Source: Cercophora sp. LCS_1 (taxonomy: Eukaryota; Ascomycota; Sordariomycetes; Sordariales; Lasiosphaeriaceae). From it: DNA of 64,000 nt. The stretch covers positions 62,001-126,000 of the forward strand of contig JAPZLL010000041.1 in assembly GCA_036250225.1 (NCBI GenBank). Direction: 5' to 3'. Numbering within the stretch: the stretch's first letter is position 1; every line of letters begins with the position of its first letter. The notes below the pieces were generated by a model. It had not been told where the DNA came from. It did no database searches and worked only from the letters and a program-made list of their open reading frames with translations. Of this stretch, positions 44,559 to 56,290 are shown one piece after another. The position numbers and the translations under genes are program-made.

Positions 44559-47500
44559 ACAACTACTACAACCCCACGCTGTCTCAACACAACATGCAGG
44601 ATCAGATGGCGTCTCAGCAACGCTCCAGCCAGAGGCGCCGCCCGGCCGGAAACATGGGCATGATCAACACTTCGGGCCAGGGACATGTCCTCTCGGGGCC
44701 GCTGTCTGCCGGGTCGGATATGGGTATGAGCGGTGCCGAGACCATTGACGATATCGTCCGCCAGGGTCATGGAATGCACAGGAGGGGCAGCGTTCCCCAG
44801 CAGTATGCTGGCCAAACGGGTCAAAACTCACCAGACCGCCCTCTGTCGATGATGGACTTCAACCACCCAAACAACAACTTTCCAAACTTCCAGTTTGGAA
44901 TGATGCACGGGGCCGACATGACCGGTGGTTTTGACGGCATGGGTAACGACTTGGGCATGCCAACCCATACGTCCTCTTACGGACAGCCGTCCCTCATGTC
45001 CCTTGGTGATCAGAACGGGTTCCCAGTATCGATGGGGTTTTCCAATCTGAACGTTGGTTCTCTCCAAGGCGACCACAACGGACTTGACTTCCTCCAGTCG
45101 CCGACGATGGGGGGTCCTTACCATTCAGGAGATCTCGATGCCGTCAACACCGACTTTACGATGGAGATGGGGCTTGATGACGACCCCACGAGCGCGTCGA
45201 GCGCCAACCAAATTGCTGGCATACCATCCAAACAGGACGATTCTTTGATGGGCGGTGTGGACGACACATTTGACCTGGAAGAACCTCAAACCCCGCTCAC
45301 GCATAGTGGTTCCAACATCGACCGGATGCCGGACTACAACCAGACTTTGTTTCGTCCCAATCTGCGGGCCACACTTCCGCAGAACGCAGCAATGATAGAC
45401 ACATTTCAGTCCCCATTGGGAATTACACAGGCACCAATGCCGCGGATAGGACCTACGAGCATGGTCCCTGCCACTCCAATGTCCCCAGCAACCAGTGCTC
45501 CGACTCCGGGTGCTTTTGGGTCGCAGAAGAGCATCTACTCCAAAAGCGGCTTCGATATGCTCAAGGCATTGTGGCACGTCGCGGCGCGGCCAAATCCAGT
45601 TATCGATATTGGCGCCGTGGACCTGTCGTGCGCCTTTGTCGTCTGTGATATGCACATGAACGACTGCCCCATCATCTACGTCTCGGAAAACTTTCAGAAT
45701 CTCACGGGCTACAACCGACATGAGATTCTGGGCAAGAATTGTCGGTTTTTGCAAGCACCTGACGGTAACGTCGAGGCCGGCACGAAGCGCGAGTTCGTCG
45801 CTGCTGACGCTGTCCAAAATCTGAAGACGGCTCTCGCTGAGGGGAAGGAGATTCAACAAAGTTTGATTAACTACCGAAAAGGCGGCAAGCCGTTTCTAAA
45901 TTTACTTACCATGATTCCCATTCCCTGGGACACGGATGATGTGCGGTATTTTATCGGGTTCCAAATCGACCTGGTCGAGCGGCCAGACGCAATATCAGGC
46001 ATGGAAGTCGGCGGCTTGAATATCAACTACACTCGCAGCGAGATGGACAGATATGTGTGGAGTCCACCAGACGCAAGCGCCTGGAACCCCGAGAGCGGAC
46101 AGACACTCGGCATCGACGATGTTTCGACACTCTTACAATCATTTAACCCCAAGGGCTCAACATCGGACTGGCACAGGCAGTCTTGGGACAAGATGCTGCT
46201 CGAGAACTCCGATGACGTGATACACGTCCTCACCCTCAAAGGCGTGTTCCTCTACGTGTCACCGGCTTGTAAGAAGGTCCTTCAGTACGAGGCGCACAGT
46301 CTAGTAGGGCAAAACATCAGCGCCATTTGCCACCCGTCCGACCTTGTGGCGGTGCAGAGGGATATCAAGGATGCACCTCAAAACGGGGCGGTTAATTTTA
46401 TCTACCGGGTTATGAGGGGGAAGAATGGATACACGTGGTTTGACGCCTACGGTTCGCTTTATTCAGAGCAAGGCAAAGGGAGGAAATGCCTCATCATGGT
46501 TGGGAGGAAGAGGCCCGTCACCGTCCTTCGCAGAAGCGAGCTGGAAGCGAATGGAGGGCTTGGGGATCTCGAGTTGTGGTCCAAGGTCTCCACATCAGGC
46601 ATGTTCCTCTTTGTTTCGGTTAGCGCTCAAAAGCTGCTGGAGTGGGACAAGGCTAGTCTCATAGGTACGAGCATGCAGGACCTGATGCGGAAAGAGTCGA
46701 GGATTGAATTTGGGAGGACGATCGAAAAGGCCCGTAAGGGGCAGATTGTGACTTGCAAGCACGAACTGTACCACAAGCGCGGCACGACACTTCAGGCATC
46801 CACGACCTTTTATCCCGGAGACACGCCCACAGGTACGAAGCCGAGCTTCCTCATCGCACAGACCAAGATCTTCAAGGCCTCGTCCCGTATGCTCGCCCCG
46901 GCGACTGCCAGGCCGACAGGACCCTTGGGTGTGCCGGTGCTTACGCCCGAGGGATCAGTCTCAGCACCGCTAAGGCCTATTGCAACCCCGAGAGTCTCGG
47001 AAGACGCAAACGCCTCTGTGCAGACAGTGACAGACCCCGATTCGAAGACAGACCCCCACGATTTGGCGCTTGCAGATGATGACAACCTGTTTGAGGAGCT
47101 CCGGACGACTCGCGGCACGAGCTGGTACTATGAGCTGAGAAACATGGAGAAGGTCAACCGCGGCTTGTCGGAGGAGTTGGCGGCACTCACAAACAACAGG
47201 AAGAAACGGAAGAGGAGAAAGGCAGGGAACATGGTACGTGACTGCGCAAACTGCCACACGCGAAACACACCGGAATGGCGGAGAGGACCTAGCGGGAACC
47301 GCGATCTTTGCAATAGCTGCGGCCTACGATGGGCAAAATCTGTTTGTGCTTTCCGTCTTTGTCTTGTTGTTGAGGTTACTGACTTTGGGCTAGAATGGAA
47401 GAATTTCGCCTCGGAACTCGGCCCGAGGCAGCGGCGACGCAGCGAGCAAGAAGAGCAACTCGCCCAGTCATTCGTCGCCGCTCCACAATGAAGTCTTGCC

Positions 47501-47795
47501 AGTCGATAATTCCACTGCCGAACAGGGGAGCAAGGCTTCGACGACGCCAGCAAGTACAGACGATTCGATAGCAACACCAACGCCGCCGCCGCCGCCGCCG
47601 CCACCGGCAGCAACAGCAACAGCAAGCAATGGGGCAGCGCCGCCCAAGAGCATTGACGAAGTGGTCACCGGACACGCGCACAGCCATGGGTACAACCCGC
47701 CACAGAGCACACCCATGCTGGAGGGCGGCAGCGGTCTTGGGGGTGGCGGTATGGAGATGACGGCCATTCAGGAGGAGCGGGAGACCAGCGCCTAG
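44555..47795 (+). CDS. wc-1: White collar-1 blue-light photoreceptor and transcription factor
   Basis: Flavin photoreceptor/GATA factor that pairs with WC-2 to activate light-induced and clock genes. Exons 44555-47341 and 47394-47795, a 52 nt intron (GTTTGT...GCTAG); 1062 residues (N. crassa about 1167). After a Gln/Met/Gly-rich N-terminus comes the LOV domain (about 345-475) with the photoactive cysteine in GKNCRFLQAPDG (Cys396). PAS-B (about 545-655, DVIHVLTLKGVFLYVSPACK) and PAS-C (about 670-760, LWSKVSTSGMFLFVSVSAQK) follow. A basic NLS KKRKRRK precedes a CX2CX18CX2C GATA finger (Cys897, 900, 919, 922). The intron falls just after LRWAKS, giving SNGRISPRNSARGSGD. The C-terminal tail has a poly-Pro run. 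Poly-Gln is much reduced compared with Neurospora. Start ATG 44555 (MNNYYNP) matches the family N-terminus. Confidence 0.98.
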
Positions 47796-50700
47796 GAGTT
47801 GCAGGATCCCGGCTCTTTTGTGATTGACTGGAGTCTCTATGGCGCCCACTGAGACTTGGTGCTGTTTTTCTGTTTGCGTCGAGATGATTGGACTGTGACG
47901 CTGATGCGGCGTCTTGATTTATGATGTATGTCGAACGGACCGAGCATGTCGAGCAATCTGCTGTCGTACCCATCCACGCAGCATCCCGAATTACCCCACT
48001 CCCAGATTTGTTCTTCTTCGATGGACATTTTTCTTTTTCCTTTATTGTGTGCCTTTCAAGGCTGACTTGTTGATCATTTTTTTCCTTTCCAAACCTGAGT
48101 CAATGCTTCGTGGGAGGAAACGGACCTGATACCACTGGGTTGTGAGAATGTCGCTTTTCTTGTTTGAGTGTTCGTGTTTATAGGCTGTTTTAGCTAGTGA
48201 TGTGTCAGCGTTGGTGGTCGAAAGGACGGAAGAAAGCAAGCAAATGTGATGGGTGGATTGAAACGACAAAGGCATGGGAACGGAATGGAATAATGGCGCG
48301 GGGTAAAAAGGGAATAAATCTGCTTACACTTCTCCCCATTTCAATACTAGTTGAAACGTGGTCTTTTCTCCTTCGTTGGGGGATATATACCACCGGGAGT
48401 AGGGCTTGGTTTTTGGATCTTGGGGCGTTCCCTTTTGGATGGTTGGTTAGGCATCAAATGTTGGATGGGCATATCGATTCGAATCCGTTTCGAGGGCATG
48501 GGACGATGGACGTGTGGATGAAGGGCGGCGGACGAACGGGGCAGCCTGCTTGCTTGCTTGTCCGTTTGGTGATGATTTTTTTTTTTTTGGAATGGTGGTT
48601 TCAATGGTTAGTAGATAGATAAGAATGATGATGACCTTTTTTTTCCTCTCCTCGTTTCGGTTCAGGGAGAGTTCCTGGTGAGAGATCAGGGTTACCTATG
48701 TTGTGGGTTTACGAGGCGTTTGGTTTAGGTATGGGCAATGATGACTTTGCATGCTCATGCTGATGCTGGTGCTGGTGCTGGTGCTGTCGTGTATGGCAGG
48801 GCAGGGCAGTTTTCAGTCTGCAGTTTGCAAGCATGCGAGATGAGGATCCGATGCGGTGGACATTATGTCATTGCTCGTGCCTGTGTGTCTGTGTGTGCGA
48901 ACGGAACGGACCGAGCAGGGCACCGGGAGATAGGTAAGGTAAGGCAGGTAATCTGGCTGCCTATGTCGTGTGCTTGGCGAAGCAGCAGAAAAAAAGGGGT
49001 GAGATGATGGTTATGATGGTGAACGCGATGTGTGGGTGAGATTATGGCTTAGTGTCACATGTCAGATGGGCGATGAAGGGCTTGGGGGACGGGGATCGGA
49101 TGGGGTTTTGGCGAGCTAAAGGTACTCGATGTTGAACACGAGGGATCGAGGGAGGTGTTGTCCGGTGGTGTCGAATTGGAAGTCATGCCCGGTTTATCCA
49201 CGTATTTACTCTGAAAGGATGGGGGAGGAATGTCTGTGTGTGTCGCACAGGTAATGTCACGTCTTGTCATGTCAACGGAGATGGTGATATAGTTGGTGCA
49301 GGAGAGCGACAGCAGGCAGACGGATGACTGATACGAAGGGTTTTTGTCCGCGATGGATCCGGAACCAAACAACTGTCGGTAGAATAGTTCATCTCATCTT
49401 TCTTTACGTGTATGCATCCCGGTGATATGCCGAGCTCTGCATTCGGCATGTTGAAACGAGCGAGACGCTGAGGATAACGTTACACGATGTCCATCACTTC
49501 ATCACTCCGAATCGCCACCCCAACGCAACGACTTCAAAATATTGATGCAAAACACATGTGCTTTTTTCTTCTTTGGCTCAGAGCCCAGAACATCAAAAAG
49601 TCTCATCTTCCAGCCGTGTGCTGCAATGCAGTGTCATGTCGTGTCGTGTCGTTCATCGCCGCCGCCGCCGCATCGTCAATGCGTAAAGCAGAAAGTGCCC
49701 AGGCAGCAAGATTCCCGAGCCTCTCACTTGCCTGGGAGATGTGCCCCCCCCTGCCGCCACCCACCACACGACCACGACTTCTTGAACGCCACTGCCGTTT
49801 CGCCTCATCAGGGGAATTGACAACCCCGGGTTTTCCGTTTTACACACACCATCGCCAAAAATGTTGATACAGACACACAAAGAAAAAACAATTAAAATTA
49901 CCCCAGCCCTGGCGCTTCGTGACACCACACCACACCACACCACGAACCGTCCCGCCTCCTAAAAACCCAAGACCCAACCAAGCCTAACGACCCCGACGGA
50001 TACTCACCTTGACATGGCCGGAAAGTTCCCAATTCCATTATTCCACCAAATATCGGCTATACCTGACAACCCCTGCCGGCGGTTCACTGCCGTCAACATT
50101 GAACTCTCCATCCGAAAGTTCCTTTTCTTTCCCCACGTCCATGTCCCATGAACGATCCATCGGCCTTCCCATCTCTATCCATCCGTCAATGTATTGTGCA
50201 ATACCATCAGCCATATCATACCCCCTGTTCAAATGACGAATCTCCACGTAACAAAATCCCCCAAAATTAACATTAAACATGAACCCCCTGTCTCCACATC
50301 ACAATCGCCGTCGATCAACCGGTCTCAGCTCCCGAGCCTGGATGCGACCCCGATCTGCTCGCTCAACCAGTACAATCCTCTCGAATAATGGATGCCTGGA
50401 CGCCTGATACATGCGGGAACCTCCGACAACCACATGGCTTGAGGTATTGTACCGTTGCATGGAAATGTCACTTTTAGTGGGCCGCTTTGTGGTCCATTTT
50501 ATGTGCTTGGTCCAGTTTGATGGTTCCGATGTGGACTCGACTCAAGATCCCCCGTTTGTGAATCTGGGGCGTGTTGTGACCGAAAAAGGGGGTGTAATTA
50601 GTCGGATACACGTATCTCGGTATGAACGGAAAGCAGTGACCCCTGAATAGCCTCATTCGAATCAACAAGGCAAACCGAGGGATTGTGCCCTTTCCACCTT

Positions 50701-50873
50701 GGGGGTTTCTTCTGTACATTTATTACACGACGTAGCGTATCAAATCAGCACAAACGCCAAACGAGCGGCTTCCCATGTCCATAAACGCCGAAATGTGTGC
50801 CTTTTGTCCCAGTAAATATACCCATTGGCTCCATCCTAGAGCGTATTAGTCCGTGTTTACCCCTTCATCGGGG
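47796..50873. other. 3 kb region without a supported gene
   Basis: Lies between the 3' end of wc-1 and that of a minus-strand gene. Contains T-runs (near 48575 and 48635), short GATGCTG/GTGCTG repeats near 48755-48785 and CACAC runs near 49925. All ORFs are short and featureless. An untranslated RNA or long UTRs could be hidden here but I cannot show one. Confidence 0.35.
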
Positions 50874-52010
50874 TCACCTCCCCTCGAGGAAGAACAACTC
50901 TTCGCTCCTTGTGCTTAAACTCCTGTGCAACGTCCCAAAGCCTGGTTGAGGGCTCGCTGATGCAGACAATGGACTGACAATCGACGAGTCGCCACGGCTG
51001 TGCCTTTCCCCTTCGCTCGGTGCAACTGCTGACCATCCCATCTCCTCCACGCTGCCATCGCCCATGCCCAAGTCCCCTCCCAGTGGCCCTGAGGTCGCGC
51101 CCAGGATGCTCGTCGTCACAACTTCCTTGCGCCCTTGGTTCCACCACTGGTTCTCGAAGCCATTGTCGACCGTCATCATGGCCGCCCCAAGTGCCGCCGC
51201 CTCTCTCGCGATGCCCCTCTCGTCGGTGGGCTGCCTCGAGGTGCTCGTCTCTGGGCTAAAGGTAGATACCATGGTTGGGCTGGTTGCGTAAGGCTCAGGC
51301 CCTGACCGGGTAGACATCATCTCCTCGTGGCTCCGCGTTGGTGTCTCAGGGTGGTACTCCAATGGCCAGGACCAAGCGCTCCAGGGCATGCCACCCTCAC
51401 CAAGACGGAACTGCGAGGGCTCAGCCGGGAGAGCCTTCCAGTGATCTGCTGGAGGCCGTGGGTTTGAAGAGGGCTCACCACCACTGTCCTGGCGACGGGA
51501 GATGTTGACGTCCCAGGGGTTGTCGCCGATGGGCGGCGGCGCCGAGTGGCCTCGTTCGTGGGATGAGCGAGAGTCTGCGCGCGTTGGCCGGGCTTCCTGA
51601 GACACATTCTCCTGGTAGGGCGGCGGCGGAGGACGGTAGTACTCCTGCATCTGGTGGTAGTGCCGGGGATCGTCGGGACGAAGATGCAGGATCTCGGTGT
51701 GGTTGCGGCCTCGAGCGGGGGCTGCTGCTGCTGCTGCTACTGCTGTCTGCGAGCGGGTGCGTGTCTGAGTCTGGCGCTGGTCAAAGTCGCGGATGGCGGC
51801 GAGGTAATTTGTGTTTGGTGCCGGGACTTGACGCGGAAAGTGTGGTGTCCTCTCACGCATATTGCGGGAGCGGTATGTCATCTCGTGGTTCTTTGGCGGC
51901 TTCTTGGTCCACGAGACCCCAAACTCAACGTGCACGTAGATCTGAGGCCCTCTGTGGGCATCTGGCGATAAGGGGTCCATGATGGGGTCTGTCCTCCAAC
52001 GGGTTGCCAT
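50874..52010 (-). CDS. Uncharacterised disordered protein
   Basis: Family not recognised. Single exon as read, 378 residues, from ATG 52008-52010 (MATRWRTDP) to TGA 50874-50876. The N-terminal 40 residues (RGPQIYVHVEFGVSWTKKPP) look the most conserved-like. The rest is rich in Pro, Ser, Arg and Gln, with QTQTRTRSQ, a poly-Ala run encoded by GCA/GCT repeats and RPPPPPYQEN (a possible PY motif for WW domains). The frame stays open for about 80 nt upstream of the ATG, so a 5' exon is possible. The stop is preceded by GGGAG|GTGACC, so a further 3' exon cannot be excluded. Confidence 0.6.
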   Translation of the reverse strand: MATRWRTDPIMDPLSPDAHRGPQIYVHVEFGVSWTKKPPKNHEMTYRSRNMRERTPHFPRQVPAPNTNYLAAIRDFDQRQTQTRTRSQTAVAAAAAAPARGRNHTEILHLRPDDPRHYHQMQEYYRPPPPPYQENVSQEARPTRADSRSSHERGHSAPPPIGDNPWDVNISRRQDSGGEPSSNPRPPADHWKALPAEPSQFRLGEGGMPWSAWSWPLEYHPETPTRSHEEMMSTRSGPEPYATSPTMVSTFSPETSTSRQPTDERGIAREAAALGAAMMTVDNGFENQWWNQGRKEVVTTSILGATSGPLGGDLGMGDGSVEEMGWSAVAPSEGERHSRGDSSIVSPLSASASPQPGFGTLHRSLSTRSEELFFLEGR

Positions 52011-54183
52011 GGGGCGTGTGTGGTGGTGATAAGGGATATAAGTCAGTCGCGGCACGGCCTGAGGCTCAGCGCAGCATCGAGTTAGTAAAAGGCGGTGATG
52101 GCCAGGCAGTCGTCAAGTGCCCTTCCTCCGCAGTGTCTCGGTCGAGATGCGGCAAAGGGTGAGGTCAGCTGAGCCCCGAGTGTGTTGCTGCAGATGGGTG
52201 GTGTGGTGTAGTGGACGATGGGCAGGATAGCGAGGCCTGGGACTGGTTCCGGGTGGCGGCTGGCTATAAGGGATTGGCCAGTAGGTCTCTAGTGTGCACG
52301 GAGGAATGAGGGGGCAGCGGGAGCGAGCAGACCAAGGGCCGAGAGAGCGACTGGTGCACCGCCGCGGGTAAGGATTATTTTGGTTCGCTGCAAAAGTCGC
52401 AGCCTGGAGATGTGCCGGGACCCTGGGTCTCGCCAGAGCCCCGGGTTTGGCGACAGCACGGCGAGGGCAGCAGAACAGGGTCCCGACACCGCTGAAGCCG
52501 TCCGTCCGGGCACCTGGGATCCTCGCACAGCGCCCCGTCAGCTTCCCTCTGGCGTTCACGTCAATCCAATCCCCAGTCTGCCCGCCGTCAGATGCAAACG
52601 GCGCTGCTCGTGACTCCGTCCGTTCGACCGTCGGCGCATGGGCGTTTGTTTCGGCTCGCCAATCTCCCCAGCGGTTTGGCTCCAGGGTGGACGGCGATCC
52701 CCGTGGCGGTGCCAGTGGCAAGGGCTCCTCCTCTTCAGCTCAGGAAGAAAAGACAAACGGTGGCGTCTATCAGGGGCGCTTTGTGACATGCAGCAGCGCA
52801 GCATCGACCGGGTCTTGGACCAGACTTTGCAGGTGCGGCCTGCGAGGAGTTCGCCTCAGGTTTCCCAACTGTCAGAGAAACAACGACCTGGCGACGGCAC
52901 AGACGTGAACAGGCGGAAACATTCCCACCTTGGGCTCTTCCAAGGAGTCTGTGGCTGGCGTCAACTGTTTGGTCGTCGGCTTTGCATCGCACACATTTCA
53001 CAGGAGTGACAGGCCCTGGGTGCCGTTTGCCGTCCACACTTCATGTCGCACTTGCCAATTGCTCGTTGTGAGCAGTGCTCTTGATCTTTCCCCGCATGGG
53101 TCAAGCTCGGGAATTACACTGCATCACGAGCCCAACCCCATTGGTTATAGCTGCAGCTTCCAGAATACCGGACGGCTTCAGGAGATAACCAGAAGGACAA
53201 GAGGTGTGAGTGGGATGGCAGAGGATTCGCAGAAACCCTGTGGTCCACAACTTCCCAAACGGTGCTGCACTGTGTTTCTGCACCAGACGCACCAGAACTT
53301 GAACGAGCCGCACAGTCCAGCGTCGCATTTTCAGGAGGTGTTCGTACTGTAGCACCAAGGATGTTGCTGTCAAGGTTATCGTCGCACGTTTATTCCGTAG
53401 CGTCGTTGTCGCTTCCCCGGGTTCTTTTTGGCACGAACGAACCGAACAGGAACCACGCATCGGATCTTGTTTTCTCACGCCTATTTTGGCTTTCGCATCT
53501 CATCTTTGCATCACTCGCCCCCGTCTTCTCACCACATCCCAGGCAGCCGTCCGTCCGACGAAGGCCGGGTTTTTTGCGATGCTCGCAATTGATCGGTACG
53601 AGGGGTGTCAGATCCAGCGAGGCCCAGCAGCACCGCCAACGGCCAGATCCTGAGGGGTGCCCGAATTGGGTGAATGCTCTGCCTCAAGCCGTGCACGCAT
53701 GGCCGTTGGCATTTAAGATCGCGGCAATCACCGCTTGGCGAACGGAATTCCATGTCATGTCGGCCTTTGCGTGGCTATTCGGTGCTCAATCCAGGCAAAT
53801 GTTTTGTTTCAACCGCGGACTCGCCGTCGGCATGAATCTCGCCCGGCGATATCGCAACCAACAAGGGCATGCTTGCCCGCAGAGCCTCAAGTTTGTGACA
53901 ACCTTTCTCACAGGCACCCCGCACTCCAGACAGTGTGTATCCGATAAGCTCGATGAAGCAACCGACTGGGTATTATCCGTAAACACAAAAGGAACAAGGC
54001 ACTGCAGAACCTCTATAAACACAAGCAAATTAGGCCAACAATATAACCGCCAAACGAATCCTTCCAAACACCAATGCGGCCGCTCCCGGATGGACAGCCC
54101 GACTGCCACCGCCCCATCCGCCACAGTAACCCAAATAACAGCCCCAACCCATTCCATTCACTTGACCCAACGAAGCCAATCCT
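52011..54183. other. Region without a supported gene
   Basis: 2.2 kb between two minus-strand genes. Long apparent frames (52113-52721 minus and 53262-54206 plus) have no methionine-led recognisable domain and a biased Arg/Ser/Pro composition typical of non-coding GC-rich DNA. Probably promoter and UTR sequence. Confidence 0.35.
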
Positions 54184-55266
54184 TCACGCAGCCTCAACCT
54201 TCCTAGCCTCCTGCTCCTCCCAGAACCGATTCTCCTTATCCCTCCCCTTCAACAGCCCGTAGACATCAAACGGATCAACCAGCGTCACCAAGAAGTGCCT
54301 ATCCTCCTTGTACCCTGGGCCGGTAACCTCGGTCCCGTCTCTGGCCAGGTACGTCTTAGTGCTCTTGGGCAGATACTTTCTCGGATGCCGCACATTCATC
54401 ATGGAATGGTTGACCAGCATGATGCCCGCCTCAAAAACATAAAAGTACCACTCATACCGAATCATCGGGCTCAGCGTCATGGGATCAACGCCCTCACCGC
54501 TCCAGTCAAACTCCGCAATGCTCCAGTACTCTACCACCCGAAAGATAGTCCGCGCCGTGATCAACGACGTTGACGCGTACAGCGTATACAGCACGTTGAG
54601 TAGACCGGGGTGGGAGATCCCTGCCTTGGCACACCGACGGTGGAAAGTCACCGCGAGCAAGACGAAGAAGAACAAGACGACGATTTGGATGAGCAGCGAT
54701 GCTTTGAGCAGCGATCGGCCGAGTTCTTGCTTGTGCAGAGGAAGGGAGAAATTGGCCGTAAGGGCAGCGCCGTTGCCGTTGAGGGCTTCGACGATGATGG
54801 AGATGAAGGCGAAGGTGGTGATGACGCGGCCGGGGTGGATGGGTGAGTGGTAGGGAACAAAGTAAAGGATTCGGCCCAGGATGTTGTAGTTGGCGAGTTC
54901 GAGGAGGGGAGGCGCCGCGTAGACGAGACAGATGCTGACGATGTATTTGATCAGGTCGGTGTAGTCGAAGGCGCCGAGCTCGCGTACGATGAAGCCGGCC
55001 GTGAAGAGAATGGCGCAGAAGACGTAGAGGCCGGTAATGCGCCAGGACTGGTAGTGTCTGGGGAGGTTAGGCAGGTCGATGAGAAGGAGAGGTGATGCCT
55101 ACACGCATTGGTAGGCGTGGTATGCACCAGATGCCGCAAAGGCTACGGCGAAGAAGATCGGGGCGCCTTTGTTAGGGGCGTAAAAGAAGATGCTGCCGTC
55201 GACTGGGCTAGGTCAGTCTCTCCTCCCGCTAACAAATAGCTCTTGCATACCGTATTCTCCCCCCAT
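54184..55266 (-). CDS. RTA1-family seven-transmembrane protein
   Basis: Fungal RTA1-like (lipid-translocating exporter) membrane protein; relatives confer resistance to 7-aminocholesterol or move sphingoid bases. Exons 55251-55266 (16 nt), 55103-55202, 54184-55057; introns 48 and 45 nt. Product 329 residues. Typical blocks: YVDGSIFFYAPNKGAPIFF, AYQCVHYQSWRITGLYVFC, LFTAGFIVRELGAFDY, IVSICLVYAAPPLLELANY, ILGRILYFVPYHSPIHPGR, IIVEALNGNGAAL and TARTIFRVVEYW. Seven hydrophobic helices can be counted. The cytosolic C-terminus is Lys/Glu-rich and ends RKVEAA. The first exon supplies only MGGEY and is easily missed; ATG 55264-55266 was chosen because it joins in frame through a GTATGC donor. Confidence 0.88.
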
Positions 55267-56290
55267 GTTGCTGATTGTCTTTCAACCTTTGGGAAATCGC
55301 TAGTTTGGAGGTGCGGATATCACAATCACACACACAATGCTGGCCGGCTCACGGGATCAAACTTGTCCATCTCAAGATCCAACCCAGCCGGACGGGCTCC
55401 ATGCCCAGATATATATTTTCTAGAGCCCTCATACTCTCATCGCATCGTATCTCGCAAGAATCGACCATGCCCATGGGCACGCGTAGATCCCCTGACAAGC
55501 CACAGCCGCATGGCATCGCCAGCCAATCGCATTGCTCCAATGAATACGGTGCAACGGGTAAGGCATCGCGTGGGGCGCAACCGCCCGCAATGTCTTGCCA
55601 ATGAGAGCTCACAAATTTTCAGAGCTTGGTTTCGCATTGCCAGCCTTGCTGGTGCCAGTCGCATGCCATCGTAGTCTCGTACTCGTCGTATCTTCGTACC
55701 CTTTCGGGAACTCGCGAGCATGACGGGCGCCAAGGCGCTCCGGGTGAGGCCGGCCAGTGACAGCGCCGGCGTAGGTGAAGCCAACGCCTGAGAACGTAAG
55801 ACTCGGGGCAATCGCCGCGGCTGTGAGAGGCTGAGAGTGGCATTATCGATGCCTTTAGATGAGATGAGGGGTGTTCTCGGGTCGGGCCGCTTCGATCGTT
55901 GTCAAATCATTTTCTGGCCGTACAGCCATGGTGTTTCGTCACGCTCGACAATCGGTGTCTAGACCTGTGCGAGCAAAATTGGCGATACTGCCGTCGAGAT
56001 GAACGCTATCGTTCCGTTGAACCACGATTGCCACGCCCGCTTCAAGATGAGACACACACCGAGTGACGAAATTCAGGCCTTAGGCTAGGTCACGCGATCG
56101 ATCATGTGACGCGAATGTGAATCAGTAGAATGTGGATTGGTCAACGACTGAACTTGACACAGGGAGGCGGATCACGGGAGCAGGGATTCTCAAAGTTTTG
56201 ACTGCGACTGACACTCAAAACTATACACGCTTGTCTCCCCATCCCCGTTCAAGATTGACATAACGCCATACCTTCATTTCTCCGTATCCG
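55267..56290. other. Intergenic region before the degenerate interval
   Basis: About 1 kb upstream of the RTA1 gene. No gene supported. Base composition becomes more A/T-rich towards 56.2 kb, where the decayed interval begins. Confidence 0.35.

Noticed and set aside
44079..44824. Several minus-strand frames over the wc-1 leader and start
   Set aside because: Low-complexity antisense readings of CAG-rich and GC-rich leader sequence.
49900..49945. CACAC/ACCACACC runs as a possible telomere-like or CRISPR-like repeat
   Set aside because: Short, irregular simple sequence; no regular spacers and no TTAGGG array.
52113..52721. 202-codon minus-strand frame
   Set aside because: Pro/Arg/Thr-rich with no conserved block; sits in the presumed promoter of the 50.9-52.0 kb gene.
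53262..54206. 314-codon plus-strand frame
   Set aside because: Starts at GTG, overlaps the 3' end of the RTA1 gene in antisense, and has Arg/Ser/Pro-biased sequence with no family resemblance.
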